Assembly (NCBI GenBank): GCA_027625915.1
Contig: JANTQA010000075.1
Span: forward strand, 496,001-560,000
Source: Anaeramoeba flamelloides
Taxonomy: Eukaryota; Metamonada; Anaeramoebidae
Reading direction: 5' to 3'
DNA: 64,000 bases
This document shows positions 14,525-26,643 of the stretch, piece by piece (position 1 is the first letter of the stretch; the number at the start of each line of letters is the position of its first letter). Under the pieces are notes generated by a model that worked only from the letters and a program-made list of their open reading frames with translations, did no database searches and was not told where the DNA came from. Both the position numbers and the translations under genes were made by a program.

Positions 14525-17414
14525 CAAATTTTATTTTTTTGAAAAAAATTATTCATTTTTTCTCCTCTTGATCTTTCTTTAATTATCTTTTAATGGTAAT
14601 ATAATTAATTTTTTTAATAACATGTTTTTTTTTTGTCTGTCTATTTTCCAATCAATAAAATTTCCTCTGTTAAAGAGTAATTTTCTAAAGTATTAAACTT
14701 TAAAGATTTTTTTTTTTCTAAGGGGTTTGAATCTAATACCCAGTTACTAAAATATTAAAATATGTTATTAGAAATTTTATTTACTTGATTATTATTTTAT
14801 AATATTTGAAGTACCAAAAAAATCTGATCAATCAAATTTCCTAAAAAAGAATATATTTAACTGAGATCAAAAATTTTCTTTTCATTGTTTATGAAAGAGA
14901 TTTATTAAATTGAGAGAATTATTTGTAATATAGTAAAATTACCTTCTTTAATTACAAATTTTTACACCTATTTAACTATAAACATTATTGATTATATTAT
15001 TCAGAAAATATATGATCTTTTTTTAATTACTCTTATGAGAAAATAATTTACTAATTTATACAACTATAATAAATAACCAATCTTATTATAATATTCAAAC
15101 TTGGAATCAGTGCATAATTGTAAGACTTTAAGATACATTCAATTAATTATTTTTTATTTTTTTTTTGTAGATCTTTTTAAATGATTTTTCAATATCTTTT
15201 TTTATGGATATTTTTAAAAAGAGGAAAAATCAATTTTAATATTTTTTTTTGATATTTTTACAGAAAAGAATATTTGAGAAATTTGGGAATGAGGTAATTT
15301 TATCATCAAAATTTGAAATTCATTTTTGTGTTTACATTAATAAGATTTTAATTTTAATCTTGAATCTTGTAAATAAGGCTAAATGTTTTTTTGAATTTGA
15401 AATTTGTAATTTTTTTTTCATATTTTGAAAACCTCGAAAATAACTCTTTTAAAACATTTTTGAAGAATAAAAATTATTTTAATAGATCATGATTTCTTTG
15501 ATAAACTTTTTTTAAAATTCTATTAAATATTCATTTACTAAATAACCTCTACCCAAAGTAGTTTTTTATTTGGTTATATTGAACTTGAAATATGAACTAT
15601 AAAAAAATACTAATCACATATTTTATTTTTTTATGAATAATTACTAACCTAAAACTAGTAACATGAGAATACATTTTTCAAGAATTTTCTTGAAATTTTT
15701 ATTAAAATGATTAGGTTACTTTTTTTATTTTTTTTTCTTTGAAAAAAGAGAAATTATACTTCCAGAAAATTTATTTACAATTAATCAATTATTGGGATCT
15801 TGTTTAAATGAAGTCAGCTGATCTATTTTATATAAATACAATTTTCAAAATATTTTTTTCAAGATATTCAGTAATATTTCATTTTTTTTCCAATGATTAC
15901 TTTTTTACCTTAAATAAATATTTCAATATCCCATTTCAAACAATACACCAAATTATAATAGATGAGATTTTAAAAGAATTATTTCTTTTTACCATTTTTT
16001 TTTTAAAAATACAATTTGTTTTAATTACATGATTATTATAATTTGAAATTTTCCAATCTTTTACTTGTTATTTCTAGATTAATAAAAATATATTCAATTG
16101 AGATTATTCAAAACGAACTCTTATTAACTCTAAAGGTCCATTTATTGTATAAATAAGATCAACAGAGATTTTTTTGTCAATCCTATAATACAATTAATTT
16201 TTGAAGATATATATATATAAAATTTCATTCAACTTTCTGATTAAACAGAAAAAAAAATAACAAAAAATCTTTTTTCTTAAAAATAAATAACCAAGTTTTG
16301 GAATAACTCTTAACAAAAAATCAACTTAGTTTTTCAAATAATTACAATAATTATTTTGAACTTATAAAAAAAATATAAATTATTGATCCAAAAAACAGTT
16401 TGTATCAATTTTTTCTTTTTTTTTAATAAAAAATTAAGAGAAAAAGAACCAAACATTAAATTATAAATTCTCTAAAAAATACTTTTTTAAATAACTTGGG
16501 AAATTCAACTTATAACCTACAAGAAATACCTTTTTATTTGATTATATTTAATTAAGAATTAAAAACCAAATCTTATTAAATTCTTTCAGTGGGTTAATAG
16601 TAACCCAAATATTAAACATACCAATATGCTTTATTTCTCAATTTTTATCAATATTTTTCAACTAATAAAATGATTTAATTCAAATAAATAAATCTACTTT
16701 AAAAAATAAATATAATATTTATTCTCAAATAACTGTTTTCAATAATTACAGTTTGTTATTTAGACTCTTAATATTAGAAAAAGAATATTTCCTAATCTTT
16801 TATATATCTTTAAAATAAACAAATATTTGTGAATAAAAGAGTTGATCAATTTTTCTGAGATCTTCAAGGGATTCAATATTGAATTTATTTTTTTGTATTT
16901 TCAAAATAAGATTAAAGTTTCAAGGTTATTAGTTCATAGAAACTCTCTGAAATTACAAAAAATGAGATTTCTTCAAAAGAGTATAAAACATTTTGGAACA
17001 TTTTTCTTTTTGTTTATTTGAACTTCCAAAAACACCAACAAAAAAGGATAAGATCTTAATATTGAAATGTAATTGGGTTAAAATAAACTCTTTTAAAAGG
17101 ATAATTCATTTCTCTAAAGTTGTTAAATAAGTTTGTTTAAGGGTTTAATAGAACCTTTGTGTAAATAAATAGTATATTACAGTGGGAAAAAAAAACGTAC
17201 AAGTGTTACAATTCAATTAATCCAATTTTTATTGAAAGTTGACTAATAGTTTTTTTTAGTTATTTTTCAACCAATAGTAATTTCAGAGATCTTAACTTTT
17301 TCAGAAAACAATGTGATTTTAATTCAAGTCAGAATTTAAAAGAAAAACAAATGAAACTTTTCCATTTTAACAAGATATTCATTTTTTCTTTTGTTTCTTG
17401 AATAATAATTTTTA
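14525..17414. other. Intergenic AT-rich DNA
   Basis: No gene is supported. It holds T- and A-rich tracts and one copy of a dispersed repeat (15270-15730). A short frame at 15808-16032 is Phe/Ile-rich and looks random. The last 100 bases before 17415 should hold the eL13 promoter; I see T-rich stretches but no clear box. Confidence 0.6.
15270..15730. repeat. Dispersed repeat, copy 1 (partner at 37430-37910)
   Basis: About 460 bp that align in the same order with 37430-37910: GGGAATGAGGTAATTTTATC, then an ATAAGGCTAAA-like word, AATAGATC, AATATTCATTTACT, TTGAAATATGAA and finally TAGGTTACTTTTTTT. The copies are strongly diverged. No ends, TIRs or coding sequence are visible, so this is an old mobile or duplicated sequence of unknown class. 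Confidence 0.5.
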
Positions 17415-18106
17415 ATGCCAAATTATAAATTAACTTTACCAAACGTCCATTTCCATAAAGACTGGAAAACAAGAGTAAAGACCTGGTTTGACCAACCAGC
17501 ACGAAAGACTAGAAGAAAACAAAACAGAATCAAAAAGGCAATCAAAGTTGCACCAAGACCAGCATCTGGCTCCCTCAGACCAATTGTCCATTGCCAAACA
17601 CAAAGATACAACATGAGAATCAAATCAGGAAGAGGATTCACTCATCGTGAATTGAAAATGGCAGGTATCTCAAGACACCAAGCAATGGGAATAGGCATTG
17701 CAGTTGACAAAAGAAGGAAAAATAGGTCTGCACAAACCTTAAAAGAGAATGTTGAAAGATTACGAGAATATAAAGAAAAATTGATCTTATTCCCAAGAAG
17801 AAGAAGTAATAATTTTTTTTTTTTTTTTTTTTTTTTTTGTTTCAGTTTACTTTTAAATTTTTTTATTTTATTTTACTTAATTTCATTTAAAAAGAGAACC
17901 CAAATAAACAAGACTCCAAAAGAGAATTACAAAAACAAGCCAAACAAGTTAAAACCTATATGAAAGTCCGATATCCAGAAAGATTCATTGAAACAAGAGT
18001 AATCCCACAAGAATTACGTGAAAGAGATCTTGCTAAAGAAAGAAGAGACAAAATTGAAAAAACAAAACAAAGACTCATCAAAATTAGACAAGGAAAGAAG
18101 AAATAA
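17415..18106 (+). CDS. RPL13: Ribosomal protein eL13 (large subunit), two exons
   Basis: Exon 1 is 17415-17805 and exon 2 is 17895-18106; the joined product is 200 residues, close to the family's usual 200-210. Exon 1 starts [18 protein letters not shown] and carries the conserved eL13 blocks [37 protein letters not shown]-like [12 protein letters not shown] and [10 protein letters not shown]. The intron (17806-17894, 89 nt) begins GTAATA, contains a long T run and ends AAAAAG; this acceptor keeps phase and avoids the in-frame TAA at 17888. Exon 2 codes a basic, charged tail ending RQGKKK. The protein binds 25S/28S rRNA in the cytosolic ribosome. An A- and G-richer composition than its surroundings is typical of highly expressed genes here. 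Confidence 0.95.
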
Positions 18107-18473
18107 ATCTTGTTGCCGAGGAAGCTCATTCAAAAATAGAAATTTTTTTTTATTATTTCTTTTTCAATTTCTTCTTGCTTTTTTATTTTTCTTTTTATTC
18201 TTTTTTTTTCTATTTTTTATTTTCTCTCATTTTACGAATTCTAAACCTCCTTTTAAAATTCTCTTTTTTGGAACACCTTCCTCACAAAGATCCCCTCTTT
18301 TCCTTTTTGAAAACAAAATAAATTTTTAAAAGTTTGTTTTATTCAAACTTTTTAGAAAGATGACAAATCAATTTAAATTTTGAAGTTTCTCAACACTTGG
18401 TTCATCCAAAATCACAAAAACGTTGTCCCACAAAGACACTCCACTTTTTGGCTATTTTGGTTATTTAAAACTC

Positions 18474-18626
18474 CATGGAAAATCATTCTTATAAATGGAT
18501 TGTAAATAAAACAAATTTTCTCAACAAAGGATCAATTGTACCCATTTCTGTTTCGATTACTTTGACGAGAAATGTCTCAATTAACAAAAAAATTCAGATT
18601 GACACAAATTTAAAATGTTGTGTTTA
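18474..18626 (+). CDS. Possible small protein or first exon, 50 residues, unrecognised
   Basis: An ATG opens MENHSYKWIVNKTNFLNKGS, and the frame continues with a balanced mix of Ser, Thr, Val, Ile and Lys, unlike the Phe/Ile/Lys noise of surrounding frames, until TGA-type closure at 18626. GC content is locally higher. It lies 370 bp downstream of eL13. It may be a real short gene, an exon of a spliced gene or a relic; I recognise no domain. Confidence 0.3.
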
Positions 18627-18967
18627 AAGGTTTGAGATATAGAAAGGGTTTTATCGCTATTAAAACATAACTTCTCATTAAATGGTGTGAAGAGATTTTT
18701 TTAAGAATTTTTGTTGCAAAGTGTTATTAAGATATTATCTAAAAAGTATTTTTTTAGTTTATTGTTGGTTGACTTTAATCATCAGTTTACATATGATTAA
18801 TGCTGTGTCATCTTTTTACAGATAATTTATCAAAATATATCCACAAGAAACACAAATTTCTTGAATAAAAATACAGACAAAAGGGTGCTAAAAACAATTC
18901 TCCACAATAAACCAAAAAATCCTGTCGTTTATTTAAGGTCTCAGTAGTCATCGGAGTGGAGGTTTAC

Positions 18968-19918
18968 AATCCCTGAAATTTGAAAAAATATTATCTTATA
19001 TTGGGTTTGGATACTTGTTATTTTGATTCTATGTCGATCGATCTTTGACTTGGTATGGGCTAATTTGAGTTCAAAAAGGCAATTTTTTACAATTAATTTT
19101 TTTTTTTCAGAAATTGAGATTTAAAGCGTGTAAGATTAAAAAATTGAACATAAGTTATAAAAAAAAATTTGATTTTAGGGTTTTCAATTGAAATTTTTAT
19201 TTAGGTTTATTTTTTTATTGAGAGAAACAAGTAATCAAAGAACATTTTCTAAATAAAAAAGAGAAGAAGAAAATTAATTAAAATATTAAAGTATAAAAAA
19301 TATTATATCATATACATGATCAAATTAAGAATTATCCGCTTTCATTAGGTTTTTCAGGATTTGAAAGAATTTAGTAAAATCAAGAATTTTACTAAATTCT
19401 TTCGAATTCTGCAAAACTAGTGTTTGCCTTTTTTTAATTTTTGAGATTAAAAGAAATTAAAAAATTTTAAATTTATGTCTGCAATTAAAAAAAAACCTAG
19501 GTACTTGATGGCACTTGACGACACATCCCCTGAAAAAAGAGGAGTAAAACCCCTATAGAAAGATTATCAATAATAAATAAAAATTCCACAAACTGTGATC
19601 AATATCAATTTTTATTTAGATTTGGTTTCATTTTGTAATTTTTCTGAAATTATTGTTTTTTTTTAGGTAATTGGGTTGAAGGGAAATAAAAATTTCAATT
19701 TTAAACATAAAAAACAAAACTTAGTATTTAATACCTTTGGGTATTAGACTTACACCAGTTAATCTCAATTTCTGAAAAAAAAAAAAATTCATTGTAAAAA
19801 AATTAACCACTTTTGAGTTCATATTAGCCCATACCAAGTCAAAGATCGATCGACATAGAATCAAAATAACAAGTATCCAAACCCAATATAAGATAATATT
19901 ATTTCAAATATCAGGGAT
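18968..19918. mobile_element. 950-bp foldback element with about 165-bp terminal inverted repeats
   Basis: Left arm 18970-19134 and right arm 19749-19918 are inverted copies of very high identity. They share ATCCCTGA at the tip and the long words TATTGGGTTTGGATACTTGT and TCGATCGATCTTTGACTTGG. The pentamer TTTAC occurs at both flanks (18963-18967 and 19919-19923) and may be the target-site duplication. The interior has no transposase; it carries a cluster of the palindromic modules found elsewhere in the window (19346-19515). Arm identity indicates recent insertion. Superfamily is undetermined. Confidence 0.8.
19346..19515. repeat. Palindromic module cluster inside the foldback element
   Basis: An alpha-type hairpin occupies 19350-19416: TTTTTCAGGATTTGAAAGAA against TTCTTTCGAATTCTGCAAAA, around a GTAAAATC/GATTTTAC-like core. 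It is preceded by TTAGG. A decayed beta module follows (19430-19492), then CCTAGGTACTTGATGGCACT, the same junction word that borders the modules in other clusters. Confidence 0.7.
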
Positions 19919-22900
19919 TTTACTCTTTAAGAGTTGATCCAGATATTTTATAAAAATTGATATAAGACACCATATGATTGTTTCAAAATTTTCTTATTTT
20001 TTCGGATGCAAATTAATGTATCTTGTACGATGAAGTATTTTTACCGAAAATTTCTTTTAAATTTTGAAAAATTAGAAATTTTAATTTACAAATCATTGGA
20101 AAATCATTATCTTTAATATATTATTTGATTTTGACATGTTTGATTCTTCAAGTCTAAGATATTTTGAGAAAATTGGAAATATGATTTTAAAAAAAATTTT
20201 TGTTTTTTAAGCAATCCGTTTCCACCTTCTGAGGGTGTTTAGTTATTATATTATTTTTCTTTGACTTCTCAAAAATAATTTTCAGATTGACTAAATTGTA
20301 GAATAACATTTCTTAAATTCAGAAGTTATGAAAAATTTAAATAAAAAATTTTTTAAATTGATATGTGAATGATGATTTTATTAAAAAATCAACCTAAAGG
20401 GTTTTTATGTACAATTCCAAGGTTTTAAAAATTTCAAATTGGTAAAAAACAATTTAGAATGAGTATGGTAATTTTTTGGTGTATATATATTTGTAATGGT
20501 AATTTTGAAATAATAAAATCAAATTTTGGTTTGTTTTATTAAAGATGTAAAATAGTTTTTAATTTTTTGTATTCTTAAAAAAACAAAAAAATTTATAGAA
20601 AGGAAATTCTTAATTTATTAATTTAATTGATATTATAGAACTTTCCCAAGAAAATTTCCAAACAATTTCCTCGTTTTCACATGAAAACATAAACATTAAG
20701 TTAATAATGAATCCTTTTTTTAAAAAAAGTATTGTAATAATTATTTATTTATAGATAATGAGTTAACAAGATTTAAAATGTTGTAATAAAATCAATTTTG
20801 GCTAAAATCCATGAAATTAAAAAAAAAAAATTCACAGGATCTCAAATTGAAATTTAAACAAAGAGAGAGAGAAAAAAAAAACAATCTTTAATAATTTCAC
20901 TACAAATGAATATTTATCAAAAAAAAAAAAAAAAAAAAAAACAGTCAATTTAATAAAAATATTAGTGGGTTATATTGAATAAAAACCCAATTCTAAAATA
21001 AATATTTATTGTACAAATTTGTTTGATTTTATAATTATTTATTTTCCAGTAAAATGAGCATTCTAAATAATTATGAATTTTTTTTTCTTCAAGATTTTTT
21101 ACTGTAACTATTTTTTCTTTGATTTGAATCTTTTTATACTTTTTTTTATTTCTAGAACCAAATTCCTTTATTCTAATTTTAGAATTCATATTCTTCATTT
21201 TTTTAGCTTGTTTATTTAAATATTTGAAGTAAGAATTGGTAAAAAAAAAATATAAAAGAAAAAATGTTTTGTAAAATAATAATAAATAGTAATGCGGCTA
21301 GAAGTTCAAGGTAATTATTTGTTTTGACTTATTCAAATTAAGATGATAAAAAATATATATATCTTTGAAAATATATCTTTTAATTGATTTTTTTTTCAGT
21401 CTTGATTTCAAAAAGTTTATTTTTGAAATAGATGTTTCTTGTTTGTTCTTCAAAAGAAGAGATTAATTTTAAAAACACACCTATTTATGGTCTATTTTTT
21501 TGGTTTATTCTATAATTAATTTCATACATTCGTTTAAATACATTTCTAGATTTAAAACAATAATTTAATAAAACTAAAATTTAATTAAAAAAATGTTTAA
21601 AAAAATCGAAAATTGAAAGATTGAACTCTGGTAAGTTATCCTTTATTTTCAAAAATATAACTGTGGGGGTATTTTGGTTTCAAAGTTTCAATATAAAATG
21701 ACACTCAAAAACCTTTCTTTAGTAAGATTGCCACAATTAAAATCTTTAAAAATGATAATATTTGGTTACTAAACTCCATTCCACTCAAAGTAGCCTGGCC
21801 AAAAATGAAAAATTCACTTTTTTTAAGAATAAACTAACCAAGATTATTTATAAATAAGAGAAATAATAAAATATGGATTGGAGTTGATAATTATCAACGA
21901 AATACATGAACAAATATTAAATTTAAAAAAGAAATAAAGTGTAAAAAAAAAATTTTTTTCCTCTTTCATTGAAACATCTTGTATAACCTTTCTCAATTCC
22001 TTTGGAAAATTTAAAATTGTTAACAAGAAAATTTTTTAATTATAAATTTAGGAATTTTTAAAAGAAAATTCAAATCAATTACTTTTTTGTATGTTAATTT
22101 GGAGTTATCAAACCTTTTATTTTAAAATTAAATTGTTAAAAAAAAAATCAAAAAGAAAAAAACAAAAAAAAAAAAAATTAACAATATGAGAAAAAATGAT
22201 CAGATTCAAAAAATGAAAATTTTATTTTGATAATTATAATGGACTAAACTCTATATATATATATATATCTATCTATTCTATTTCTTCAATAAAACTGGAC
22301 CCCATTGACTGAAAAAGAGTTTATCTTAATAATTCTTATTTAAAAATTCTTTAAAAAAACTGTGTTCTTATCTATGTTTTGTATTCAATCTAATAATAAT
22401 TTTTTGTACTTGCTTTAGTAAAACTCTATTTTGAAAATAAGTGAAATTTTTCGAGATAAATTAAAATAGATTGTTAATATTAGTGAAATTTAGATGATTA
22501 GTGTAATATTCAATGATTCTTCACTAACAATAAATAAAGAAAAAAAAAAAAAAATTCAATTTCCATTTTTATTTATCTTTGGAATCTAATTTCAAAAATT
22601 ATTTCTTGGTTAAGAATATTTTGAAGACTAACCAATTTCAAAGCGTTAATAACATTGAAACCAATTAAATACTTCAGTTCAAGACCCGTGTACAAAAAAA
22701 ATACAAATTGAAAAATGAAACAAAAAATTTCAAAAAGTTATTGAATATATAAGTATTATTCCAGATAGAATTCTGAGTGTGTTTTGATCATTAAATATAT
22801 GTCTAGTTTCACTTAAATTACAGTGAACTTGTTTTGTAAAGAATTCAAAATTATTCATTTTTCCTTAATTTTGAGAACAAAAATAAAATTATCAAAAGAA

Positions 22901-23880
22901 GATCTCATATCTATTGCAATTTCAAAAGATTTAACGAAATTGAAAATTAAAACCATTATTATACAATTAATTGGTATTTCTTAAACACAACTTCGAATTT
23001 TGAAAATTTTCAAAATTCCCTTTTATAACATTCTATATAAATTGTGAAATTAGGCTCATCAGAATATTCTCCAATGAGAAGAAAAAAATCATTTTATGTA
23101 CATTTTAAAATTTAAAATTCACAAAGAAATTTTTAGATAGGTTAGTTCTAACACCCTTAATAGAAATTTAGAAATGAAAAAGAAAAATAATCCCGATTTT
23201 CAGTATAAAAATAAATTCTTATTTCAAACATTCTTAACGAACATCTCTAACTTTTTAAGTTTTATATTGAATATCATTTTTGACTATCGGGTTACTTGAA
23301 TTGTTACAATATATAAAAGAAATCGGAATCATACCTCATAAAGCAGTTGTGACTTTCTCTATTTTTTTTTTTAGTTTTTGTGTTGATTTTTTTTGTTTTT
23401 TCTCCAATTAAAGTTCCCAACTCCTCTTTCATGGATGGTATTTACTTATTTTGAAATTTCAACAGAATCCACCTTATCAAATACCCACAACATTTAATTT
23501 CGTTTCGTTTTATTTTTGTGTGACAATTTTTTTGTTAAAGTGGTTTCTCGTAAAACATAATTGACCATTTCAATACAAAATTGCATTGGATTTATGTGGC
23601 TTAGGTTTGTGGGAGTTATGTATCTACAATCATCTAAATGAAAATTAAATTTGTTAAAAATTAGTTAATTTGTTTATTTTTAATAAAAAAAACAAATTTT
23701 TGTTGAAAAAGAAAAATGATCTTTCTTTTTTGAGAGTATGTGTCCATTCATGAATTCTATCTAACATCACAAAGAATTTTTAAGGCTTTATGAAAATATT
23801 AACCAATGCCAGAAAATAACAAATTATAAATCAAAAATTTTTACTATTTTTCTCAATTTTTGCTTCTTAATGGAAAGCCC

Positions 23881-24045
23881 ATGCCCTCTAAACTTAACAC
23901 CCAAAGTAAAAAAATGATTAGAAAATTATTAGAAAGGTCACAAAGTTTGTCATTTTCACCAAATAAGGAAATTTTCTCAAAAAGCCTGTTTTTTCCAAAC
24001 TTTCTTTTTCATTCCTTAGAGATCAAAGTCAAAAATGTTCCATAA
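23881..24045 (+). CDS. Possible small basic protein, 54 residues, unrecognised
   Basis: ATG opens MPSKLNTQSKKMIRKLLERS and the frame ends at a TAA at 24043-24045. The first half has helix-forming, basic residues with ordinary codon use; the second half turns Phe-rich and may already be intronic. It lies upstream of the 3' end of the convergent bZIP gene. No domain is recognised; it could be a first exon. Confidence 0.25.
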   Translation: MPSKLNTQSKKMIRKLLERSQSLSFSPNKEIFSKSLFFPNFLFHSLEIKVKNVP

Positions 24046-24625
24046 AAATGTTTCATTTTTTCCTTCTCAAATCTAACTTGATTAACGATTCGTGAGAATT
24101 ACTAACCACCAAACAATGTTAAAAACACACAACACTTTTGGTTCCAATCAAAGAGGTAGTCCTTAAAAAGTACTCTTTCAAATTGTTGAAAAAATTGTAT
24201 ATTAAATTTTTGGAAATCGATAGAGAATGAAGAAGCTAATTTTTTAAAGACGTTGTTGTAACCCTTTTTGAAAACCAAGTATTTTGAGAAAAAAAAATTA
24301 AAAAGACAAATACGATTATAAAAAAGAAAACAAATACCAGTAAAATCAATTCATTTCTTTAATTAATGAGTTGACTACGAATTGTTTCGTCAAAATGAAA
24401 AAGAATGAAAAGTGATCAAATTTTTTTATGATGTAAGCAAAAAAAAAAAAGAAATTTTTTTTGTGAAAATGAAAAAAAAAAAATAAAGAAATAATAAACA
24501 AAAAAAGACAAAAAATAGGAAAATCAATAAAATATTCATTAAACAAAATCTATAGTTCTTTCAAAGATCTTTTAACACTTAATCTGAATTAAGGTTTGTT
24601 GATTGATTGAAATGTGGTTTGTGAA

Positions 24626-25996
24626 TTAAATCTCTGAATCGCGATCCAAATCGCTTTCGTTTTCTGTTGTTGTGTAGTAGTCAGCCGGATTCTGCTCATG
24701 TGATCGTTTGTCTTGATAGTCTTGCTCATAACTATTGGCATTGGCATTTTCAATCCCAGTGCCATCGCCAACACGATTCTCGTTGATCTTGTTTTCATTT
24801 GAGACATAACTAAAGTCGTAATGGTTATAGTTTTTTTCGTCTAATTCGATGTTGCCAAGCGAATAGTCATAGTCTGCATTTTGGCCGATATTGCCCCAAT
24901 TGAAGCAAATGCCGACCATGAAGAAGAATACAAATAAAGAAACCCCAACAATATTCTTCTTGTTTTGTTCATTAAAAGATTTGAAATTATGCTTGTACTT
25001 CTTATGCGAAACGCTTTTGTTTTGCTCTTCACTCTGCTCTTTGCGTTGGTGCAGTTGCTGTGGTTGCTGTTCGTGCCTGCGCTTTCTTGAAACGGAGACT
25101 TGTAAATTTTCTTGTGTTATGGTTTCCTCTAAAGGCGAGAGTTCTTGAATTAACGTTGAAAATTCTTGTTTGTCGTTTACTTGCCCTCTGTTTTCTTTTT
25201 TTAAAAAATTGAGCAATTGAGAAATTGCTGTATTCTTTTGTTCAATTTCTTTTTTCAAATCTGAAACAAGAGACTTTAGGGTTGAAATCTCTTGCTGTTG
25301 TTGAAACTCTTCTTCCTTTTTTTTCTCTCTGGTCCTTCTTGCAGATTCTCGGTTCCTTTCTAATCTTCGAAGCCTTCTTTCCTCTTCGCTCAGGTTTTTT
25401 ACATTTTTAATGTTTCGAATGGACGCAAGCTTTTTTCTTTTTTCCAATTCATTTGATTTTAAACGCCTTCCTCTTTTGACAGATTTTGAACTGTTTTTGT
25501 TGTTTGTTCTTGTTGTGCCTTTATTATTTTGATTTTCGGGTTTTTTTCTGAGAATTTTTTTAATAATTTTTTTTTTTGTTCTTGGTTTTGGTTTTGGTTT
25601 TGGTTTTGGTTTTGTTTCCGCATTTTTCTGTTCTTGTTTAATTGGTTGTTCTTTTTGGGGTTGTTGATTAATTTGTCGTTGTTGTTGTTGTTGTTGTTGT
25701 TGGTCATGATTTATTAAATTATTTTGGATTGGTATTTGTGTTTTGTTTAGTTGCTCTGTTTTTATTTGAGGAATGGGCTGGTTTAGGAGCTTGAGTAATG
25801 TGTTTGAATTGTTTTCTTCTTTGTTTTCTTGGAGAACTTCATTTGGGGAAGTAGGTGGTGAAGAATCATCTTGGTTGGTTACAAAATCATCAAGAAGAAG
25901 TGGCTGGTAAGACACATCATTGAATGAAAAAATATCGTCAACATTTAATAAAACTGTTTCTTCTTCGTTTCCAAAATTTAATTGTGAAAGATCCAT
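24626..25996 (-). CDS. Membrane-anchored bZIP transcription factor (ATF6/CREB3/bZIP28-like architecture)
   Basis: A single 456-residue frame. Residues 1-60 are acidic and hydrophobic (DLSQLNFGNEEETVLLNVDD), fitting an activation domain. A Gln-run and a KPKPKP repeat (about 98-140) lead into a basic linker. The bZIP lies at about 206-268: basic region RLERNRESARRTREKKK with the invariant N-x7-R spacing, then a zipper with heptad Leu/Ile from ISTLKSLVSDL to LLNFLKK. Residues about 348-366 (IVGVSLFVFFFMVGICFNW) form one transmembrane helix, followed by about 90 Asn/Asp-rich residues. This is the layout of ER-tethered stress factors that are released by site-1 and site-2 proteases. No canonical RxxL S1P site is visible after the membrane segment, and the tail lacks cysteines, so the release mechanism is open. 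The function is inferred from architecture. Confidence 0.88.
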   Translation of the reverse strand: MDLSQLNFGNEEETVLLNVDDIFSFNDVSYQPLLLDDFVTNQDDSSPPTSPNEVLQENKEENNSNTLLKLLNQPIPQIKTEQLNKTQIPIQNNLINHDQQQQQQQQRQINQQPQKEQPIKQEQKNAETKPKPKPKPKPRTKKKIIKKILRKKPENQNNKGTTRTNNKNSSKSVKRGRRLKSNELEKRKKLASIRNIKNVKNLSEEERRLRRLERNRESARRTREKKKEEEFQQQQEISTLKSLVSDLKKEIEQKNTAISQLLNFLKKENRGQVNDKQEFSTLIQELSPLEETITQENLQVSVSRKRRHEQQPQQLHQRKEQSEEQNKSVSHKKYKHNFKSFNEQNKKNIVGVSLFVFFFMVGICFNWGNIGQNADYDYSLGNIELDEKNYNHYDFSYVSNENKINENRVGDGTGIENANANSYEQDYQDKRSHEQNPADYYTTTENESDLDRDSEI

Positions 25997-26430
25997 TGTC
26001 TGCTTTGTTAAGGCTTGAAAATTGGAATTTTATTGAAAGGTTATTAATAAAAAAAATTTATGGTTTGAAAGAAAAGTAATAAAAATGATTTTTTTGGACT
26101 CCAAAAAAAGTTCAAAATGCCTAAAACCATAAAAGTTTATAAATTTCCTGTTTCTTACTTACCACAAATTTTTTGTTCCTTTTAGTCAACATCATTAATA
26201 ATTCACAAAATCTCTTTTTTTTTTTTTCTCTCAAAATTTCAACTAAAAAAATACCATATTTTCAACTTTTCGTTTTTTACCTTTTTATTTTACTCACTTC
26301 TCACATTAAAATCATTGTTTCTACGAAAGAAGTTAGTATTTTCATAATTGTCAAACATTAAAAGAAAATAAGCTATTGAAATTTTCGGAATCATTACTCA
26401 AACCATCACATAACCATTAAAAGAAGTGGG

Positions 26431-26643
26431 ATGAACACTTTTGAAAAATTAGAAAACTCAGAAATTCTTAAGGGAGTAAACACGGTAATGGAAAACTTTT
26501 CACTTTTTTGCAATTTTGAAGAGAATCATAAATTAAAATTTTTTACTCTGGTTGTAATCTCATCGATGTTTATTATTAAAAGTACTTCACTCATTAGATT
26601 TTGTAAATTTTTTTTCAAGATCTCAAAGAAATTGTTACAATAA
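26431..26643 (+). CDS. Possible small membrane protein, 70 residues, unrecognised
   Basis: The frame opens with ATG (MNTFEKLENSEILKGVNTVM) and ends at TAA. A polar first half is followed by a hydrophobic stretch of about 17 residues (FFTLVVISSMFIIKSTS) and a basic tail, as in a single-pass small protein. It is 435 bp upstream of the bZIP start, on the other strand. Nothing identifies a family, and chance cannot be excluded in such AT-rich DNA. Confidence 0.35.
   Translation: MNTFEKLENSEILKGVNTVMENFSLFCNFEENHKLKFFTLVVISSMFIIKSTSLIRFCKFFFKISKKLLQ

Larger units (their letters stand above)
18107..24625. other. Long intergenic region with foldback element and weak small frames
   Basis: Apart from entries listed separately (18474-18626, 18968-19918, 23881-24045) I see only AT-rich DNA. 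Minus-strand frames at 20962-21198 and 21844-22026 have partly protein-like composition but no resemblance to a family and no clear splice partners. A (TA)n tract lies at 22251-22268. The sequence ATTGACTGAAAAAGAGTTT at about 22299-22318 resembles one end of the element at 27948-28631. Confidence 0.5.

Noticed and set aside
17806-17845. Acceptor TTTCAG at 17840-17845 for the eL13 intron
   Set aside because: It is out of phase with the conserved C-terminal exon and would include an in-frame TAA at 17888-17890; the acceptor at 17893-17894 fits.
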